From contig CACYEW010000073.1 in the NCBI GenBank assembly GCA_902773455.1, forward strand, positions 1 through 9,742: a DNA stretch of 9,742 nt, given 5' to 3'. The DNA comes from an uncultured Ruminococcus sp. (lineage in GTDB: Bacteria > Bacillota > Clostridia > Oscillospirales > CAG-272). Positions 6,520-9,742 of this stretch are shown in pieces. The translations under genes were made by a program, and so were the position numbers. Numbering within the stretch: position 1 is the first letter of the stretch; each line of letters opens with the position of its first letter. Under the pieces are notes generated by a model. It was not told the origin of the DNA. It saw nothing but the letters and a program-made list of their open reading frames with translations, and ran no database searches.

Positions 6520-6534
6520 TAACGTCAGAATAAT

Positions 6535-6559
6535 TTGACGGCATCCGTCAAGAATGCCG
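6535..6559 (+). promoter_or_regulatory. Pair of competing stem-loops after the lipoprotein gene
   Basis: TTGACGG (6535-6541) and CCGTCAA (6545-6551) form a perfect 7-bp inverted repeat with a CAT loop. CGGCAT (6539-6544) can instead pair with ATGCCG (6554-6559), and ATGCC (6554-6558) can also pair with GGCAT inside the next hairpin (6572-6576). These options exclude one another, as in attenuator-like RNA, though no regulator is evident. Confidence 0.4.
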
Positions 6560-6565
6560 CTCCGG

Positions 6566-6590
6566 AGGCGGGGCATCGATGCCCCGCCTT
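6566..6590 (+). terminator. Strong GC-rich stem-loop, probable partial terminator or mRNA-stabilising structure
   Basis: A perfect palindrome spans 6566-6589: AGGCGGGGCAT (6566-6576) is the reverse complement of ATGCCCCGCCT (6579-6589), leaving a nominal CG between arms (the real loop will be wider). Only TTT follows immediately, then GGAAATTTT, so the U-run is weak. Between a binding-protein gene and the rest of its importer such a structure usually allows partial read-through and yields more binding protein than membrane parts. Confidence 0.6.
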
Positions 6591-6609
6591 TGGAAATTTT
6601 AAGATACCG

Positions 6610-6641
6610 TTATACGCACACGCCGCGCCGTATGCGTATAA
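6610..6641 (+). promoter_or_regulatory. Inverted repeat upstream of the ATPase gene
   Basis: TTATACGCA (6610-6618) is the exact reverse complement of TGCGTATAA (6633-6641). Inside it, after a C/A mismatch, ACG (6620-6622) pairs with CGT (6629-6631) around CCGCGC. No T-run follows. It could be an operator, a processing site or a leader hairpin that affects translation of the TTG-started ATPase. Confidence 0.4.
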
Positions 6642-6658
6642 GGATACTCTTGATTTAG

Positions 6659-6665
6659 AAGGAGG
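6659..6665 (+). promoter_or_regulatory. Ribosome-binding site that fixes the TTG start of the ATPase
   Basis: AAGGAGG ends six bases before TTG at 6672. There is no in-frame ATG before the first Walker A motif, so this site and the conserved N-terminal sequence decide the start. Confidence 0.8.
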
Positions 6666-6671
6666 TCACCC

Positions 6672-8222
6672 TTGAGCAATATAGATAAAAACTACGCGCT
6701 GCAGCTCGAACACGTCACCAAAACGTTCGGCAGTAAAGTCATCGCCAACAAAGACGTGGATCTCGATCTTTACAGCGGCGAAGTGCTCGCCATCCTCGGC
6801 GAGAACGGATCCGGAAAAACGACGCTTATGAACATGATATCCGGTATCTACCATCCGGACGCGGGCGATATCTACGTAAAAGGCAATCACGTTACGATCA
6901 ATTCGCCGAAGGACGCGTTTGCGCTCGGCATCGGCATGGTGCATCAGCATTTCAAGCTGGTCGACGTTTTCACCGCTACCGAAAATATCGTGCTCGGCAT
7001 AGAAGACGGCAAATTCAACCTTAAAACCGCCGCGGCGAAGGTCGCGGAGATCTCGTCCCGTTACGGCTTCGATCTCGATCCGTATAAAAAGATCTATACG
7101 ATGTCCGTATCCGAAAAACAGACGGTCGAGATAGTAAAGGTCCTGTACCGCGGCGCCGATATACTTATACTCGACGAGCCTACGGCGGTGCTCACCCCGC
7201 AGGAGACCGAGAAGCTTTTCAACGTCATACGCCGTATGCGCGAGGACGGCAAATCGATAATGATAATAACCCATAAGCTCCACGAGGTCATGGCGATATC
7301 CGACAGAGTCGCGGTGCTTCGCAAGGGCGAGCATATCGCGACGGTCAACACCTCCGAAACAAACGAGACGGAGCTTACGGATATGATGGTCGGCAAGCGC
7401 GTATCTCTCAACATCGAGCGTACCGCCGCCGAAAATCCGCAGGACAGGCTCACGGTCAAAAATCTCGATCTCGTATCGCACGAGGGCGTCAAGATACTTT
7501 CCGGAATATCGTTCACGGCGAGATCCGGCGAGATCCTCGGCGTCGCCGGCGTCGCCGGCAGCGGTCAGCGCGAGCTGCTCGAAATAATCGCGGGTCTGCA
7601 GTCTCCGACGGGCGGCGAAATAACGTACGTCGATCCCGAAAGCGGCGCCGACGTCGACCTCAGAAGCAAAACGCCGCTTCAGATACGCGATCTCGGCGTC
7701 CGGCTCTCCTTCGTTCCGGAGGACAGGCTCGGTATGGGTCTTGTCGGAAATATGGATATAATCGACAATATGATGCTCAGAAGCTACAGAAAAGGTCATA
7801 CGGCGTTCGTCGACCGTCAGCCTCCGAAGGAGCTTGCCGAAAACATCATAAAGAGCCTCGAGGTCGTCACTCCGAGCGCCAAGACTCAGGTCAGAAAGCT
7901 CTCCGGCGGCAACGTTCAGAAGGTGCTCGTCGGACGTGAGATAGCCTCGTCTCCGACGGTGCTCATGGCGGCTTACCCGGTGCGCGGTCTCGACATAAAC
8001 TCGTCTTATATGATATACAATCTGCTGAACGCCCAGAAGAACAACGGCGTCGCCGTCATATTCGTGGGCGAAGACCTCGACGTTCTGCTTGAACTCTGCG
8101 ACAGGATAATGGTCATCTGCGGCGGCAGGATATCCGGCATAGTCGACGGCAGAACGGCAAAGAAAGAAGAAATAGGTCTTTTGATGACAAAAGCGAAGGA
8201 GGATCACGGAGATGCCGAATAA
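6672..8222 (+). CDS. ABC transporter ATPase with two nucleotide-binding domains (nucleoside importer)
   Basis: 516-residue energising subunit, cytoplasmic face of the membrane, of the NupO/NupA type in the sugar/nucleoside CUT2-like group. Domain 1: Walker A GENGSGKT (43-50), Q-loop Gln92, signature MSVSEKQ (144-150), Walker B ILILDE (164-169), and His201 in ITHKLHE. Domain 2: degenerate Walker A GVAGSGQR (293-300) without the Lys-Thr pair, FVPEDRLGMGLV (347-358) typical of this group, a proper signature LSGGN (410-414), and MAAYPVRGLDI (432-442) in place of a standard Walker B with Glu. Thus one composite ATP site (domain 1 Walker A with domain 2 signature) looks active and the other degenerate. 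The start is TTG, required because LEHVTKTFG (12-20) is the conserved first strand. The 3' end overlaps the next gene by 11 bases. Confidence 0.95.
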   Translation: MSNIDKNYALQLEHVTKTFGSKVIANKDVDLDLYSGEVLAILGENGSGKTTLMNMISGIYHPDAGDIYVKGNHVTINSPKDAFALGIGMVHQHFKLVDVFTATENIVLGIEDGKFNLKTAAAKVAEISSRYGFDLDPYKKIYTMSVSEKQTVEIVKVLYRGADILILDEPTAVLTPQETEKLFNVIRRMREDGKSIMIITHKLHEVMAISDRVAVLRKGEHIATVNTSETNETELTDMMVGKRVSLNIERTAAENPQDRLTVKNLDLVSHEGVKILSGISFTARSGEILGVAGVAGSGQRELLEIIAGLQSPTGGEITYVDPESGADVDLRSKTPLQIRDLGVRLSFVPEDRLGMGLVGNMDIIDNMMLRSYRKGHTAFVDRQPPKELAENIIKSLEVVTPSAKTQVRKLSGGNVQKVLVGREIASSPTVLMAAYPVRGLDINSSYMIYNLLNAQKNNGVAVIFVGEDLDVLLELCDRIMVICGGRISGIVDGRTAKKEEIGLLMTKAKEDHGDAE

Positions 8223-9339
8223 GACCGAAGCCCTTAAAAAGGGACCGAAGCCCGAGCGTGATCCGCTCGTTTCGATAACGAGGCGGACCGATATCCCTCT
8301 CTGGCTGGGCATACTCATCCGCGCCGGCGCGATACTGATCGCTCTTGTCCTCTGCGGCTTCGCAACGAAGCTCGTTACCGGCAACGATCCGATCTCCGTA
8401 TATATCAAGATGTTCGAAGGCGCCTTCGGCACGGCGAACAAAACGTGGTTCACGTTCCACGAGCTTGCGATACTGCTCGGCATCTCGCTTGCCGTAACGC
8501 CGGCTTTCAGAATGAAATTCTGGAACATCGGCGCCGAAGGTCAGGTGCTTATCGGCGGTCTTGCGGCGGCGGTATGTATGGTCGCTTTCAGCGGCTCGAG
8601 TATCTCCGACGGACTTCTGATAGTGATCATGCTCATATCGAGTATATTCGCGGGCGTGATCTGGGGCGTGCTTCCGGCGGCTTGCAAGGCGATATGGAAA
8701 ACGAACGAAACGCTTTTCACGCTTCTGATGAACTACATCGCGATGTATCTCATAGATTTCTTCATCGAGAAGGCTGACCCGAGCGGCTCCCATACGGTGG
8801 ACAGCAATACGCTCGTCCGCGGCTGGCTGCCCGAGATAGCGGGGCAGAAATATCTGCTCGACATACTTCTCGTGGCGCTTCTTACCGTGATAATGTTCGT
8901 ATACCTCAATTACAGCAAGCACGGTTACGAGATATCGGTCGTCGGCGAAAGCGAAAACACGGCGCGTTACGTAGGCATCAACGTCAAAAAGGTCATAATC
9001 CGCACGATGGCCGTATCCGGCGCGATCTGCGGCATCATCGGATTTCTCGTTGTCAGCGGCGTCTCGCACTCGATAGACAAGAATTTCGTCAAAGGGCGCG
9101 GCTTCACCGCCATAATGGTCTCGTGGCTTGCAAAATTCAATCCGTTCATGATGGTCGCCGCGGCGTTTCTGCTCGTATTTCTCGAGCGCGGCTCCGACGC
9201 CATTACGACGGCTTTCGATATGAACGCGTCGTTTTCCGACATCCTGACCGGCATAATCCTGTTCTTCATAATAGGATGCGAATTCTTCATCAACTACAAG
9301 CTCCGTTTCAGAAGCAAAGCTAAAAAGGAGGCCGAATGA
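8212..9339 (+). CDS. ABC nucleoside importer permease, first subunit
   Basis: 375-residue membrane permease of the BPD_transp_2 (LivH/RbsC-like) type, matching NupP/NupB position in nucleoside importers. The N-terminus is soluble and basic (about 1-30), then hydrophobic segments begin at 31. Family landmarks are FWNIGAEGQVLIGG (103-116), NETLFTLLMNYIA (165-177), the cytoplasmic loop GYEISVVGESENTARYVGIN (238-257) likely to touch the ATPase, and GRGFTAIMVSWLAKFNP (295-311). The C-terminus is basic. ATG at 8212 follows AAGGAGGA (8196-8203) by eight bases, inside the ATPase gene; the 11-base overlap points to coupled translation. It should form a heterodimer with the next permease. Substrate is inferred from the BMP lipoprotein and xpt nearby. 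Confidence 0.93.
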   Translation: MPNKTEALKKGPKPERDPLVSITRRTDIPLWLGILIRAGAILIALVLCGFATKLVTGNDPISVYIKMFEGAFGTANKTWFTFHELAILLGISLAVTPAFRMKFWNIGAEGQVLIGGLAAAVCMVAFSGSSISDGLLIVIMLISSIFAGVIWGVLPAACKAIWKTNETLFTLLMNYIAMYLIDFFIEKADPSGSHTVDSNTLVRGWLPEIAGQKYLLDILLVALLTVIMFVYLNYSKHGYEISVVGESENTARYVGINVKKVIIRTMAVSGAICGIIGFLVVSGVSHSIDKNFVKGRGFTAIMVSWLAKFNPFMMVAAAFLLVFLERGSDAITTAFDMNASFSDILTGIILFFIIGCEFFINYKLRFRSKAKKEAE

Positions 9340-9742
9340 TGTTTATTACGTTTCTTATCAAAGCCGTGATACAGGGCACGCCGCTTCTGTTCGGCGCGAC
9401 CGGTGAGATCATAACCGAAAAATCCGGCAACCTGAACCTCGGTATCCCCGGCATAATGTATATAGGCGCCATATCGAGCGTCATCGGCGGATTTCTGTAT
9501 AAGGAAAACGCGGCGGTTCTCGTACCCGCGTTATCGATACTCATTCCGTTCATATCGTGCCTTATCGGTTCCCTTCTCGCTTCGCTGATATACGGATTTC
9601 TCACGATAACGCTCCGCGCCAATCAGAACGTCACCGGTCTTGCGCTTACGACGTTCGGCATCGGCTTCGGCAACTTCTTCGGCGGCTCGCTCATAAAGCT
9701 TACCGGAAGCACGACTCCGTATCTCGCCCTTTCAAAGCTCTC
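9339..9742 (+). CDS. ABC nucleoside importer permease, second subunit (cut by the window end)
   Basis: Partial permease, about 134 residues present, of the NupQ/NupC type. The start of the chain runs MFITFLIKAVIQGTPLLFG, then GEIITEKSGNLNLG and PGIMYIGA, which is the family's first conserved region, and later TLRANQNVTGLALTTFG, the second. In related permeases the first region reads like NIGLEGMM; here a Pro replaces the Glu before Gly. Two adjacent ATG codons (9336 and 9339) are in frame. AAGGAGG (9325-9331) is four bases from the first and seven from the second, so I prefer 9339; the first would make a 4-nt ATGA overlap with the upstream stop. Either way it is translationally coupled to the first permease. 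The 3' end lies outside the window. Confidence 0.9.
   Translation, partial: MFITFLIKAVIQGTPLLFGATGEIITEKSGNLNLGIPGIMYIGAISSVIGGFLYKENAAVLVPALSILIPFISCLIGSLLASLIYGFLTITLRANQNVTGLALTTFGIGFGNFFGGSLIKLTGSTTPYLALSKL

Noticed and set aside
5236..6576. Long open frame on the minus strand, 446 codons, antisense to the lipoprotein gene
   Set aside because: It lies opposite a gene with lipobox, ribosome-binding site and family motifs; its protein has no recognisable family and its openness follows from the codon bias of the sense gene.
6666..8528. Long minus-strand open frame, 620 codons, opposite the ATPase gene
   Set aside because: The sense strand codes for an ABC ATPase with all expected motifs. 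The antisense product is low-complexity and rich in Arg, His and Tyr, typical of a shadow frame.
8113..9069. Minus-strand open frame of 318 codons opposite ATPase and first permease
   Set aside because: Shadow of two well-supported coding genes; no ribosome-binding site or family features.

Overview
The window looks like chromosomal DNA of an uncultured Clostridia-type Firmicute, plausibly a gut Oscillospirales/Eubacteriales lineage. This is inferred from the strong AAGGAGG ribosome-binding sites on the rightward genes, a Gram-positive style lipoprotein signal, Bacillus-type Xpt and YfhO proteins, moderately high GC and frequent AUA codons. The genus cannot be told from the sequence alone. 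There is no prophage, transposase or CRISPR array.

Layout. Positions 1-98 are a non-coding tail made of short hairpins. Positions 99-4012 hold a leftward pair read from the minus strand: a DusB-type tRNA-dihydrouridine synthase (3053-4012), then a large YfhO-family membrane protein (99-3056), coupled by a 4-nt ATGA overlap. Positions 4013-4589 are a divergent intergenic region. Its left part (about 4104-4369) is GC-rich and packed with consecutive palindromes and a G-quadruplex-type motif; its right part is AT-rich and ends in a clear sigma-A type promoter. From 4590 to the right edge runs a rightward cluster: xpt, then a BMP/PnrA-family nucleoside-binding lipoprotein, a double-domain ABC ATPase, a first permease, and a second permease cut by the window end. 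The binding protein-ATPase-permease-permease order is that of NupNOPQ/BmpA-NupABC type nucleoside importers.

How the genes work together. The lipoprotein should capture a purine (deoxy)nucleoside outside the membrane, the ATPase and two permeases import it, and Xpt converts a purine base released from it (xanthine, by homology) to the nucleotide using PRPP. The row therefore reads as a purine salvage unit. Expression looks graded: the lipoprotein gene has codon use suggesting high expression, is followed by strong hairpins, and the ATPase behind them starts with TTG.

Most interesting signal. Two non-coding places about 4.2 kb apart (about 1-90 and 4236-4327) share a modular hairpin-rich element: an 11-mer ATTTCACTGCG joined to GC-rich hairpins with changed but still pairing stems, plus a GGGTGGGGGT-CCCCCGCA-GCGAC...GTCGC block. 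This looks like a dispersed intergenic palindromic repeat. The second copy sits upstream of both divergent operons, where terminators are not expected.
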